DNA from: Sorghum bicolor
Taxonomy: Eukaryota; Streptophyta; Magnoliopsida; Poales; Poaceae
Assembly: GCF_000003195.3 (NCBI RefSeq)
Contig: NC_012874.2
Span: 62,067,768-62,131,767 of the forward strand
DNA length: 64,000 bases
Reading direction: 5' to 3'
Shown piece by piece: positions 10,801 to 21,999 of the stretch; position 1 is the stretch's first letter, and the number at the start of each line of letters is the position of its first letter. The translations under genes and the position numbers were made by a program. The notes below the pieces were generated by a model. That model was given only the letters and a program-made list of their open reading frames with translations, ran no database searches and was not told the origin of the DNA.

Positions 10801-13041
10801 GAGATAGGCATCCAGAAGAATACCGGGAAATTGCATGAAAAGGAATAAAGGCATTCCTTCTACACATACTAGTAAATCTGGACCAGAAGTTTAGAAAGGT
10901 ATGCATTTGCAAATTACTACAAATGAGCTGCCAAATGCCTTCACTGATTAGAAAAATGACAAGGCCACATTTACCTGTATTAAATGTGCCAGAGAGAGTT
11001 CGGGTATCCCTGAAGGTTACAACTCTATTGTCTCCATCCTGATCCTAGGTTGAGGGGGCGACCTCTGGGTGCTCAGACAAGGTTCAGTGGAGACGTCCAT
11101 GTAGACAAGGTCTTGAGCCACTTGTATCATTTAAAGAATCAGTTTGAAGAAGCTCGACCCGAAGTTGAGAATGCCCCTGAAGTGGCAACTCAACCTGAAG
11201 TTGAGGAGGTCCCTGAAGGACACCATCCTGAAGATGGAAATCCCAATGTGTCAAGTGCGCACGATCGCATTGGAAGATCGGAATGCCCCAACTCAATCGT
11301 TATGGGAAATCACGATGAGTGGGAGGACGATCATGAGGAGATCGCCACTAATTATGTGGAATCAGGAGAGTCATATTATAGAAAGACCACCGTTGTTGAC
11401 ACATTTTGCCTCAAAATTGTTGGCTCAAGGGATCCGGATCCAAACCAAAGTCCACGGTAGAGTGCCGGAAGCACTCAGATTGGGACAAATGGAAAGCCGC
11501 AATTGAGGCAGAGTTGCACTCGCTTTATGAAAGAGAGGCTTCTTAGGCCTGCAGTCCCAACACCTCCAAAGTCATCCCTGAAGGATGTAAATGGGTCTTC
11601 CTCCTAAAGAGGAATAAACATGGCACAAAGCAGGGCCGGTGGCACGAGGGTTCACGCAGAGACCCGACATCGATTATGATGAAACTTATTCTCCCATGGT
11701 GGCATAACGTTGTGATATATGATACCCATGGCAGCTAACCTGAACTTAAAAATGCAGTTGATGGATATTATGACCGCATACTGTTATGAGTCACTTTATT
11801 CGGGAATCCAAATAAGAATCCCTGAAGGACTCAAGATCCCTGGACCGAATCAAAATCGCAACATGTTTAGCGTCCGCCTGCAGCGGTCGTCGTACGAGTT
11901 GAAACAATCCGGAAGGATGTTGTTCAACCGTTGAGTAACTTTCTCCTGCAGAGAAGTTACATCAATAATAATGATTGTCCATATGTTTTCATAAAGAAAT
12001 CCAATGATGAATTTTTTATGTCGATGATTTGAACATCATCGGGGCTACAAGGGACATTGAGGAAGCGATGGCTTACCTCAAGACGGAGTTTGAGATGAAA
12101 GACTTGGGTAAGACCAAATTTTGTTTGGGCTTGCAGCTCGAACACCTCCCTGAAGGAGTGTTTGTACACCAGTCCACTTATACTAAGAGGGTACTTGAAA
12201 ATTCAATTTGAGCAAGTGCCACCCTCTTAAGACCCCCATGGTGGTCCGATCCCTAGAAGCGGATAAGGACCCATTTAGACCCAAGGGCGATGATGAGGAA
12301 GTATTGGGACCCGAAGTTCCATACTTAAGCGCCATTGGAGCACTGATGTACCTCACAAACAGCACTAGACATGACATTGCGTTTGCAGTAAATCTGTTGG
12401 CAAGGTACGGTGCTGCCCCAACTAGGAGGCATTGGGTTGGCGTCAAAACCATCTTGACGTACCTACAAGGTACACAAGACCTTGGTCTACGGTTCCTGAA
12501 GAACCAAGCTCCAACCATGGTGGGATATGTGAATGCTGGCTATATGTCTGACCCGCATAATGCCAGATCACAGACTGGTTTTGTCTTTCTCTGTGGTGGA
12601 GCAGCCAGTTCCTAGCGGTCTGTGAAACAGATCCTGGTTGCCACATCGACCAACCACTCAGAGAGAATTGCTCTGTATGAGGCTGCACGAGAATGTGTTT
12701 GGTTGCGACGAATGATCAACACATCCAGAAGTCATGTGGTTTGAACGTCGCCGACATCCCCACCATTATCTATGAAGATAATGTGGCTTGTGTTGCACAG
12801 ATGTGCCTGGGTTATGTCAAGAGCAATATCACGAAGCATATTGCTCCAAAACTCTTTTATCCCCATAAGCTCCAGAAGAGCGGGGAGATAAATATCCTGC
12901 AAGCAAGGTCGTGCGATAACCTCGCTGATCTTTTCACAAAATCTCTACCCACCTCTAGCTTCTATAAGTATGTCCATAGAACAAGTGTGAGGCGGCTTAG
13001 AGAGTTACAGGGTTTAGGGGGAGACCAACCCCAAAAACTAT
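7733..13041 (+). pseudogene. Copia gag-pol polyprotein remains (excluding 7875-9507)
   Basis: A basic Arg/Lys/Gly-rich gag segment near 7830-7874 continues after the solo LTR insertion. A complete CX2CX4HX4C zinc knuckle is encoded at 9577-9618. Near 10311-10380 is the LxHPG-type GAG-pre-integrase region. The integrase core is mostly deleted, and only its C-terminal part (near 10680-10800) is recognisable. Reverse transcriptase runs from about 11630 to 12210, with the catalytic YVDD at 12017-12028. The RNase H region runs from about 12480 to 13040 and contains the DxxxRSQTG-type and EDN-type motifs of copia elements. Stops and frame changes occur throughout, so the element cannot make a full polyprotein. 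Confidence 0.85.
7875..9507 (-). mobile_element. Solo LTR of a Ty3/gypsy-like element, TSD GTGTC
   Basis: Read on the minus strand it starts TGTTGACGGTCCTTAAG and ends in ...AATACCCAACA. It is flanked by GTGTC on both sides (7870-7874 and 9508-9512). Its first ~300 bp closely match the start of the gypsy LTRs at 45370 and 52158, and it keeps their conserved GCAAGCGCACGG-like and TTTTTACCACTGGGA words, but it is longer (1633 against about 1230 bp) and ends differently. No internal region or second LTR is present, so it probably arose by LTR-LTR recombination after inserting into the copia gag. Confidence 0.88.
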
Positions 13042-13283
13042 AACCCATGACTGTGGTCCTGAAGATCACAAGTCGGTCCTGAAGACCGACTCGGACATCA
13101 ACTGCCGTACTCTTTTTTCCTTGATGAGTTTTTCCCACCGGGTTTTCTCATGCAAGGTTTTTAACGAGGCGACAGGTGCAACATAAGCAATGCATGTGAT
13201 GTACTCTTTTCTCCTACCCTTTTTTCCCATTGGGTTTTTGGGGGGAGTTTTTAACGAGGCATACACATGAGATGTAATTGGCC

Positions 13284-13292
13284 AAGGGGGAG
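13284..13292 (+). other. Polypurine tract of the copia element
   Basis: AAGGGGGAG lies directly before the 3' LTR, the usual priming site for plus-strand DNA synthesis in LTR retrotransposons. Confidence 0.8.
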
Positions 13293-13561
13293 TGTTGTGA
13301 ATCAAAGTCCAAAAGCAATGTGTACAAGAGACTTTGAGTGGTGGCCAATTAAATGATGAGGAGGAAAAAGTATTAGCTTTCACACTAGCAAAGTTCAGCT
13401 TCCTCTCCTATAAATAGGAGACCCCTTTCACCATTGTAACATGAGAAACAAGAACTGAAAGAAAGTGAATACATAGCTCCCTCTTCCTCCATCTCTCCCT
13501 GTGTGTTTATTCCTGTGTTGTGAGTATGATTGTGAGCAATCGAGTGATTCGATTTCTAACA
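13293..13561 (+). repeat. 3' LTR of the copia element
   Basis: It starts TGTTGTGAATC and ends TTCTAACA, followed by the target duplication CTCAT. The TATAAATA word at 13409-13416 is the likely LTR promoter. It keeps the 18 bp that are lost from the 5' LTR. Confidence 0.9.
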
Positions 13562-13581
13562 CTCATGTACTAGCAAAATAA

Positions 13582-14299
13582 GTCACACATACAAACCAGT
13601 CGGAGTCGGAGGTGTGGCATGAAACTCCGCGTGCGCGACTTGATGTCTTCTGAGGCTCAGGCTGATTGAAAGGCATGCTGGTCACAAAAAAAAGGTAATG
13701 CATATTCCTTTTTTGAAAAAACAATAATAACACATGTTCCGTGAGAATCCTCTCGCGGATGGGCTTTCTCTTGGCTGCCATGGTTGACAGGAAGTGACAA
13801 AATGTCTCCTTAGCCAGGCCACCAAGGAGGAAGCAGCCTGTTCTGTGAAGTCACAGACTTGTAGTAGGTGCGAGGGCCCAAGCCTATCGTGAAACATTGG
13901 ATCGATGTAGCACATCGGAAAAGAGCCTAGCACACCCACCCCACAACATTTGGCCCAGAGGCACTCCCCAGCGCAAGTTAGTGTGGGCAATCAGTACATG
14001 TACAGATGACAATGGGCAATATCCGCGTGGATAGTGGCTTCACACGCCCGCGCCCGCGAGAAAAATCTTATGCCCGCACCGCTGCCCACCACCCGCAACG
14101 GGCAGCAACTTGCGGCCATACCCGCTATCAGTGGGCCAGGCTCGCTCGCGGGCATGCCCGTGTGCCCGCTTGCTAGTCAATGAGGATGGCAGCGACATGG
14201 GGTGAGCAACGAGCGCGATGGCCGGCCAGTGCGAGCGACGAGGATGGCCTACAGAGCAACAGGTTGAGTGACAAGGAAGGCGGTCGTCGGATGGCCGCA
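13582..14299. other. LINE 3' tail and GC-rich sequence, no clear gene
   Basis: The first part probably continues the 3' untranslated region of the LINE split by the copia element, with an A-rich run near 13686-13693. From about 14040 the sequence is rich in GCCCGC words. I find no convincing coding region. Confidence 0.4.
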
Positions 14300-14545
14300 T
14301 TGCTACAGAATCGGCCTTTAGTCCCGGCCGGAAAGGGGCTTTAGCCCCGGATTCCGAGCCAGGACTACGCTTCCGGGACTAAAGGCCCCCCTTTAATCCC
14401 GGCTCCGTGCACCGGCACCAAAGCCCCACCCTTTAGTCCCGGGCGTTATTACTAGCCGGGATTAAAGGGCGCTGTTAGCGGTGCCACGCAGTAGCACCCT
14501 TTAGTCCCAGCTGGTAGTACCGTCCGGGACTAAAGGGGCCCCTTG
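14300..14545. repeat. CTTTAGTCCCGG subterminal repeat array, left end
   Basis: About ten copies of CTTTAGTCCCGG or its reverse complement CCGGGACTAAAG lie in alternating orientation next to the degenerate terminus. In CACTA elements such arrays bind the element's own TNPA-type protein (family knowledge). Confidence 0.8.
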
Positions 14546-15126
14546 TTTTTTCTTTTTCTTTTTCTTTTCTTTTTAGTTCTGTTTTTTTAGTTTTGTTTAT
14601 TTATACAATAGGTTTTCCAATATGTATTCTTTGTTGCTAATATATATATATATATATAGAGAGAGAGAACTATTACTCTATAGTTGGCTACAAAATAACT
14701 TATTTTGTAGCCACTTTGTGTTACGATAATTACTGTATTAATTTACAAGATTATAGTAACTTCTTGCTAAGTGATTTACTATAACACTACAGTAACTATC
14801 CCATGTGTTATAGTAACCCAACTATCATAAATATGTATACATATTATCGTAAATTAGTATATAAATTATCGTAAATAGAGGTGGCTACAGAATAACATAT
14901 TTTATAGCTAGCTACAGAGTATACTCTCCCTATATATATGTTAGCAGCATATGACAATAAGCTTATTTTATACATATATAATTGAATTATATAACTACAT
15001 ATATATATATATAAATATATGCACATAAATATATAGAAGTTGTTCTCCAAATCTATTACTGCACAAGCTATACTCCATAGTTAATACTCTAAACCTATTA
15101 CAAGTTGTACTTCATCATCCAAAGAT
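14546..15126. other. Non-coding interior with (TA)n and T-rich runs
   Basis: T-rich CTTTTT blocks (14549-14600) are followed by (TA)n(GA)n at 14640-14668 and more TA-rich sequence near 14998-15016. It lies between the left subterminal array and the stop codon of the minus-strand gene. Confidence 0.5.
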
Positions 15127-18100
15127 CTACAAAGCATACAAATGATCATCATTGTTTGGAATCATCTTCTCGTTAGGATTATAGTAGAACTCGCCGCTTG
15201 GATTTATGACTTGTTCCCGAAGAAATCCTGCTATTGCCTCCTGTATTGCTTGGAGTTGTTTATGTTGCATGAGTTTTGCTTCAACCATTCAATCTTCAAT
15301 TTGAATTGAAATAAGGTATTAGTTATATCAAGATTATTAATAGTAATTCGAGAAAAAATAAAAAGAGACATGTGTTACATACTTTGAGGTATTTTTTAGA
15401 ATTCTATTTGTTACTGCCATAATATACTCGCAAACGTAGTATCCACATAAGTTGTTCCCCGGTTCTTGTCTCAAGATCCACTGTAGGATGTAAGATTCAT
15501 CTCGTAAAAATACAAGATATAAGATATACCACGTACATTGACGAGAAGGATAAACTTACTTGCAGTTGTATAATCTTTAGTGGTGCCCTACGTTGAGTTA
15601 GATGTTCCCGAACAATGAATCTTTCACAAACCCTAACCAATGATATATTTGAAACAAGAGAGTTGGATCATTAAGTATGCATATATACGAGCTTAGTCTA
15701 CTTTACGCATGCAAATGGATCGAAAATACCTTTGAATGATGTCTATCATATCTTGGTAATCTTGTTGCGGTTTCTTCATTGAGACATAGATTACCAACTT
15801 TCTTTTAGCAAGATCGATGACTATGAGTATCCAGTGAAAACTGTTCATAGAGACACGAGTCGTAGATTAGGGTTAAGTAAAATTAAAGGTGCACACTTGC
15901 ATGTTAACTATATATGTATAACTCACTTGAAGTTGTAGGGGAAGAGTTTTCTTTTTTTGTCTTTTTGGTTCACAAACAACCTCATAAGATTAGTACACAT
16001 GTCATTGATCCAAGTCGCCGAAGGGTTTGGCTCCTTGAAAATGACGTAAGGATCAACAAATCCAAGAGTATTATCGTTTTTGGATTTGAGCTCAGTCATT
16101 TGGAGCCTGCATATATTGAGTCAATCGACAAGTACGTGTGTAAGGATTACTACTATATAGACATGCTGGAGAATTTAATAAAAATAAAGAAATACTTACA
16201 AATAGAAGCAGCTAATGAGTGATTTGTCTAGAGCGTCCATGTGGCATAGCTGGTGTAATTCGCCCATCTGGACTAAGATAAGGTCATCGCCATGGAAGTA
16301 GTGATGGTTTCGAATTCGAACAGAAATCCAATCAACTCCGCGTTTAGAAGCCTCCATGCACCAATTGTTGATTGCAAACATCTGCGTACCGAGTACATGT
16401 AGGTGCTTGGGGTTCATTAGACTCCTGCCCGGTGCAAAATTTCTCCTCCATTCATCAACTACTTCTGCTCGTGGAAACTTTAGCCCAGCAGCAATATTTT
16501 GAATCGTGGAGTACGGGAGACCACTCTCAATGAAATAATTTTTAAGTGAGTCCATCTCAGACAAAGTGGGCTCTCCAGATTTCCTCTGTACTACGCCCAC
16601 ATTTGAACCATATTGATCTGCCAATATTAATGGGGACAAAGGTCTTGATGTGTCCCCAAGTTGTGGAACACCCTTTCCTGCTTTCTTCTTGGCGGATTGA
16701 GCTCTTACAAATTTTAATAGTTGGCGTTCATAGTCCCACTTTGGCAGAGGCTTTCGAGCTTCGCGCGTTTTCCGGTTGTGCTCTTCCATCCTCTTCCTCA
16801 GCTCCCCTGTTGGTAAATAGAGGTATGGCTTTTCAGAGTTCCGCTTTGCTTCAAATTCCTTTTTACATTTTCAAAGTATGCTTTCACATCAGAAGCAACC
16901 GATGCAGTTATCTCCTCGTCAGTCTTCTCATAAGGCAACTTTTCATTGGCTGCTTTAGAGCCAGAGGGAGCCTGAGCCTGCTTCTTTCTAGGATGTGGGA
17001 CTGAAGCCTTTGGTGGTGGGGTGTACCTCTTCTTACTGGCTTGAGGTGGTGGTGGTGGCGGGGACGGTGTGGCCCGTGGCGGCGTTGGAGACCGTGTTCG
17101 AGGCGGTGGTGAAGGCGGTGGCGGGGTGGGTGCGGCCCGTGGCGGCGTTGGAGACCGTGTTTGAGGCGGTGGTGAAGGCGGTGGCAGGGTGGGGTGGCCC
17201 GCGGCGGCATTGGAGACCATCGTGGATGAGATGGGGTTGCAGTCACGTCCTCTAATGCATCTTCACCGCCCACAACACTATGATGCACTGGGGAATGAAT
17301 ACTTGGAATGAAGTCCCTGCTAGGAAAACAATGAGTGTTGTGAGCGAATAAATTGTTAGCAAATAAATTGTTTTTGAATAGGATGTTAGCGAATAAATTA
17401 AATTGTTTTTGAATCCACGCACCTATGCTGAAGATCTTGATCATCAGTAAGACGAGGTGGCGGCGGTGAGACTCCAGGAATGATGATGAAGCGCTTACGC
17501 CAACAAATGAATGTCTTATCTGCCTCACCTAGAGTCTTCTCCCCATCTCCTCCTTCAATGTCGAGAGGCATGCTGGCACAACCTCTTTCCACCCTATCCA
17601 CCGAGACATGAGCATATCCTTTTGGTACCAGTTGACCATGGATTCTTGGTGTTCTCGTCTGGTCGATAGCATTTACAACACCAATCGCCACCTTCTTCGT
17701 CCCGGTTCGTTCTGGAATGTGTAGCTCACACGAATTAACTAGTTCTATGAGGTCATCCACGGGAAACCGTAGCTTTGCGTTAGCTTGAGCGGTTGGTACT
17801 TCCGTGGTGGCACAGCTGCTCTTCAACTGACGTGGAGGGATAATGTTGATGTCTGCCGGCTGTGATGATGTAGCCCCCCCTTTTGTCAAGGAACTAATTG
17901 CTGCTTGCACTTGCCTCTTGATCTCCTCCTGCATCCATTCTTCTCGACTTCTTTCACTCTCTTTTGAGCTATGGACGAACTCCTCCAACTTGTGAATCCA
18001 CTCTGCCTCCTCATTCTTTCTTTGGCGGCTTCTATAAGTTCCTTGATCAGTTGGGAAGAAAAGGTACCACGGAACTGCCCGATACCCTCTCGTACGCCCG

Positions 18101-18900
18101 CCGTGTTCTGGATTTTCAAGGGCGTACGTGAGTTCATCGTTCTCTCTATTGGGCTTGAAGAGACCAGATGCAACCTCTACTCGTGCACGAACTAGCCTCT
18201 CTGCTGCTCTTGAGATTTCTGGACCCAATCTAGCAACCTAGTTACGTGATCTATGGTTCCCCCATGACCGTATAACCATTGCTTCGAGCGTTCACTCCAA
18301 TTCTCTTGTATTATATGAGGTACTACCCCCCTGGCCATCATCTCTTGTTCCATTCTCTCCCACTTTGGAATGGCACTCATGTCGCCACCTGATCTCAGAT
18401 GATGGTAGTATTTCTTCTTTGCAGCATTCTCTTTGTTCCTTCTGATAATAGCTTCGCTCTCTTCGAATGTTTTGTACTGCACGAATTCATCCCAAAAGGG
18501 CCTTAGCTTGACATACGCCTTGGTGCTGAAATTTGGCATCTCGTTCTTCTTCAAAAACTTGGCGTACAAGTTCTTCTTCCAAGCCAAGTGTTGCCATGTT
18601 CTTCATTGTCCACTCTCGGATTCTCTCCTTCAGCTCGTCATCGTTCATGTTGAACCTGAAATGGAGTCCGATGTCAGTCCACATGTTGGCCTTATCACGA
18701 TCAGAGACAAAGCTGATGTGAGGAGCACTTGGCTTCTTCTTCCATTCACGAGCACTGATTGGTATCCTATCCCTCACTAGGTAACCACAATGACCGACAT
18801 ATGTCTTTGCATGCGATCTTAGTGGTTGGCCTATAGCCTCATCGAATTCGAAGATTACGAGACGGCCCTCCAACGGCCTCCTTGGCCCTCGATCGGCTCT
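15127..18900 (-). pseudogene. CACTA-borne Transposase_24 / Ulp1 (C48)-like gene
   Basis: On the minus strand the first half (about 18900-17400) matches plant Transposase_24, the TNPA-like Ptta/En/Spm proteins. It starts with a GQPLxxHAKTYVGHCGYLVRD-type region and has a WxEF-like central part. A proline-rich linker, built on a ~66-bp DNA repeat (17055-17215), follows. The last exons encode a Ulp1-like C48 cysteine peptidase: the His-Trp motif is at 15831-15836, the Cys codon in the NNLCGYYVCEY motif is at 15445-15447, and a short charged tail ends at the TAG in 15127-15129. The usual catalytic Asp of the YDS motif is replaced by Val (near 15785-15790), so protease activity is doubtful. Introns separate the peptidase exons. 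Frame changes near 16790-17220 may be introns or damage. In CACTA elements such peptidases are common passengers of unknown role. Confidence 0.7.
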
Positions 18901-20014
18901 ACTCTTCCCGGTCGTATATGTCGATCCAGAGGGCTACATATATATAAAGACACGAAGATGAAATTAATATAAGATGCAATATATCCTAAAGTCTAAACCT
19001 AATCCCTAATAAACATGTATAATTAATATATCTCGCCAGTATTGGCTTGCTCGACAATTTATTGCGCATTAGGTGGCGGGGAGGATCCCGGCATGATCTC
19101 CTCGTAATCTGCCCGCAAGTACCGACTCCCATCATTATCATCCTCGATTTGTTCGTCACCACCGTCAATGAGATTCATCATGATGGCCCGATTTGTCTAT
19201 CAAATTATTTTGAATTGACTACAAACTAAAAAAAATAATAAATATATACGCACATTTTGAATTGATATATCTTTAGTCATTGCTACTCCCATATTGTGTA
19301 GATAAGTTTTTTCCAATATCTTCTGAGTACAGCCCATCATGCAAATGCTTCTGGTATTATTCTCTCTAGACTTATCATCAATAGAGTATTTGGACACATC
19401 ATTATTCATAACTAAGGTTGAAAATTCTAGGAATAACTGCAGAGCCCTCGATGCACTTTGCCGCAAAATCAATTCTTCAGATGACATATCATACACGCAA
19501 TGAGATAATATGGCGCCCACATGATCTTTTGTCAAGCCAAGAAACAATTGTGGCCTAACCTTGTGGTGTTATGTCTTGTGTCATAATCTAGTTGCTAGGT
19601 GTTAAGTCTATATATATATATATGTATTTGCAATAAAAATTAATTATATAACATAAAATCAAGCTCGGTGTGGTACGGTGGCAGGAGAAAAAAAGTGGCG
19701 TAGTGGCCGAAGGAGCGCGCAGCGGGGGCGGTGGTGCTCGGGGGCCGGAGACGAGGCGGTGGCCGGCCAAAGACGAGGCGGTGGCCGGAGACGAGGCGGT
19801 AGCCGGCCGGAGATGACGCGCGTGCACACACAGGGGACGCGGATGGCCGGAGAAGACGGGGCCACCCGAGGAGCGCGCGGTGGCCGGAGAAGACAGGGCC
19901 GTCGAGGAGCTCGTGGCGGTGGCCGGAGAAGACGCGCAGCAACGGCGGCGGAGACGAGGGGACTTAGGTGTGTGTGAGGCTGATCTCGGAGATGGGAAGA
20001 CGAAAGCTTTATAT
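18901..20014. other. Upstream region of the minus-strand CACTA gene
   Basis: 18960-19640 is AT-rich with one open frame on the minus strand (19200-19547) that I do not recognise. 19640-19960 is GC-rich and made of short GTGGCCGGAGACGAGGCG-like repeats. Such a GC-rich leader next to subterminal repeats would fit a 5' end reading leftward, but no terminus is seen. Confidence 0.4.
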
Positions 20015-20220
20015 GATGGGGGCTTTAGTCCCAGGCGGCGGCTGGCACCGGTACTAAAGACCCTTTAGTCCCGGCTGGTGATTAGAGCCGGGACTAAAGG
20101 GTTGTTTTTAGTCCCGGGCCGATCCACCAGCCAGGACTAAAGGTCCCCCCACATGCGAGCTCTAAAAAATTTCAGGACCTTTAGTCACAGTCCTTACCAT
20201 AGCCTGGGACTAAAGGCCCA
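20015..20220. repeat. Internal CTTTAGTCCCGG repeat array
   Basis: Six or more copies of CTTTAGTCCCGG and its reverse complement lie here, as at 14300-14545, about 5.7 kb apart. T-rich sequence follows on the right, as it does after the left array. This may be the other end of a smaller CACTA element nested in, or abutting, the TNP2 element. Confidence 0.7.
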
Positions 20221-20589
20221 AAATTTTTCAAAGACCACTAGTTACATTAGTTTTAGGTTTTTAATTTTGTTTCTTTTTATTTAAAGGCTAAAACTTTGTT
20301 AAATGTACAGAAAATTAAATACTTGACATAATTTCTTCAAAAAATAATATGTGTTTACTTTTGCTTTAATTTACTTACTAAAAATTTGTAACTTAAACTC
20401 TCTTTATTTTTTTGAAAATTAAACACAAATTTCCCTAATATTAAGTACTTTGTTAATGCAAAAATATATTGTTCAACTTTAATGCAAATAATTGTTGGTT
20501 TCTCACAGAATTTTCACATCATTTGAACGTTAATATTTTACTTATAACCTAGAGGTCCACATAAATTTATTTTCACATTATTTGAACGT

Positions 20590-21925
20590 TAATACAATGT
20601 TTGACTTGGTCAAACTAGGCAATAAAAGACCTCAAATAAAAATCTTTTGAATACAAAGGAGTTAGACCTCATCAAGCTCTACCTTTGATACATAGTACAT
20701 TTTAGCATTTGGAAAAGTTCCATTAAACTCTAGTCACATGTTTTGAAAACCAAAGGCGTAACTTGGTCAAACCTGGTCAAACAAGGCACTAAATGACCTC
20801 GAATGAAAAACTTTTGAATACAAGGTAGTTAGAGCTCATTAAGATACACATTCCATACATAGGATATTTTTGTATTTGAGAAAGTGTTTGTAAACTCTAG
20901 TCACAAAGTCTTGAATCACACACAGACTTTATGAAACTATATGCGGGACCTGTGGATTTAGAAGTGCACTTTTGTAACGCTTTGTCAAATGCAAAAATGT
21001 TCTATGTATCAAATGTAGATCTTGATGAGTGGAACAAACTTGCTATTCATGACCTTTCGAGCTGGGCCGTCTAAGGTCCCGAAAATGTGTGTGTATCCAT
21101 GAAAATTTGATCCAAATTTGAGTGGTCCAAACCCTCTTAGATGAAAAATTGACCATTACACCAAATGTGTAACTTGATAAGGTGGACAAACTTTGTATTC
21201 ATCACTTCTGTAGCTCAGACCATCTAGGGTCCGGTCAAATTGTTTTTTCTGAAAAATCCAATGTTTGACTTGGTGAAACCTGGTCAAACAAGACACTAAA
21301 TGACCTCAAATGAAAAACTTTTGAATACAAGGTAGTTAGAGCTCATCAAGATACACATTCCATACATAGGACATTTTTGCATTTGAGAAAGTGTTCATAA
21401 ACTCTAGTCACAAAGTCTTGAATCACACATAGACTTTATGAAACTATATGCGGGACCTATGGATTTAGAACTGCACTTCCGTAACGCTTTGTCAAATGCA
21501 AAAATGTCCTATGTATCAAATGTAGATCTTGATGAGTGGAACAAACTTGCTATTTATGACTTTTTGAGTTGGGGCCGTCTAGGGTCCCGAAAATGTGTGT
21601 GTAGCCATGAAAATTTCAAATTTCAAAATTTGAGTGGTCCAAACCCTCTCAGATGAAAAGTTGACCATTACACCAAATGTGTAACTTGATAAGGTGGACA
21701 AACTTTGTATTCATGACTTCTGTAGCTGAGATCATCTAGGGTCGGTCAAAGTGTTTTTTCTGAAAAATCCAATGTTTGACTTGGTCAAACTAGGCACTAA
21801 ATGACCTCAAATGAAAAACTTTTGAATACAAGGTAGTTAGAGGTCATCAAGATACACATTCCATACATAGGTCATTTTTGCATTTGAAAAAGTGTTTATA
21901 AACTCTAGTCACAAAGTCTTGAATC
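20590..21925. repeat. ~505-bp tandem repeat inside the CACTA complex
   Basis: Long imperfect units repeat with a period of about 505 bp. Landmarks are TTGAATCACACACAGACTTT near 20911, its match near 21419 and a partial match near 21918. CAATGTTTGACTTGGT recurs near 20595, 21261 and 21769. No coding signal is present. Repeats of this sort are common in the non-coding interior of grass CACTA elements. Confidence 0.7.
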
Positions 21926-21999
21926 ACACACAGTCTCAATTAATTAATTATTAAATAATATCTTTAATTACAACCCACTATCATGCGGGCACAACAGTG

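Larger units (their letters stand above)
5042..13561 (+). mobile_element. Ty1/copia LTR retrotransposon, decayed, TSD CTCAT
   Basis: The element has TG...CA long terminal repeats (5042-5292 and 13293-13561), a purine tract before the 3' LTR, and identical flanks CTCAT at 5037-5041 and 13562-13566. The internal order is leader, gag zinc knuckle, integrase remains, reverse transcriptase with YVDD, then RNase H, which is the copia order. The reading frame is broken by many stops and deletions. A solo LTR of another family is inserted at 7875-9507. Small hairpins with a CCTGAAG-type loop recur along the whole internal region (see findings). Confidence 0.92.

Noticed and set aside
12140..12165. 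CTCCCTGAAGGAG in the RT-RNase H region as one more hairpin of the CCTGAAG series
   Set aside because: Left out of the count because conserved copia residues (HLPxG) in this position can explain the sequence, and the pairing runs into the loop word.
16995..17255. Val/Ala/Glu-rich frame on the plus strand
   Set aside because: It is the antisense of the proline-rich linker of the minus-strand CACTA gene.
20590..21925. CRISPR-like or satellite array
   Set aside because: Units are about 505 bp, imperfect and few. There are no short identical repeats with unique spacers, and the context is a CACTA element in a plant genome.
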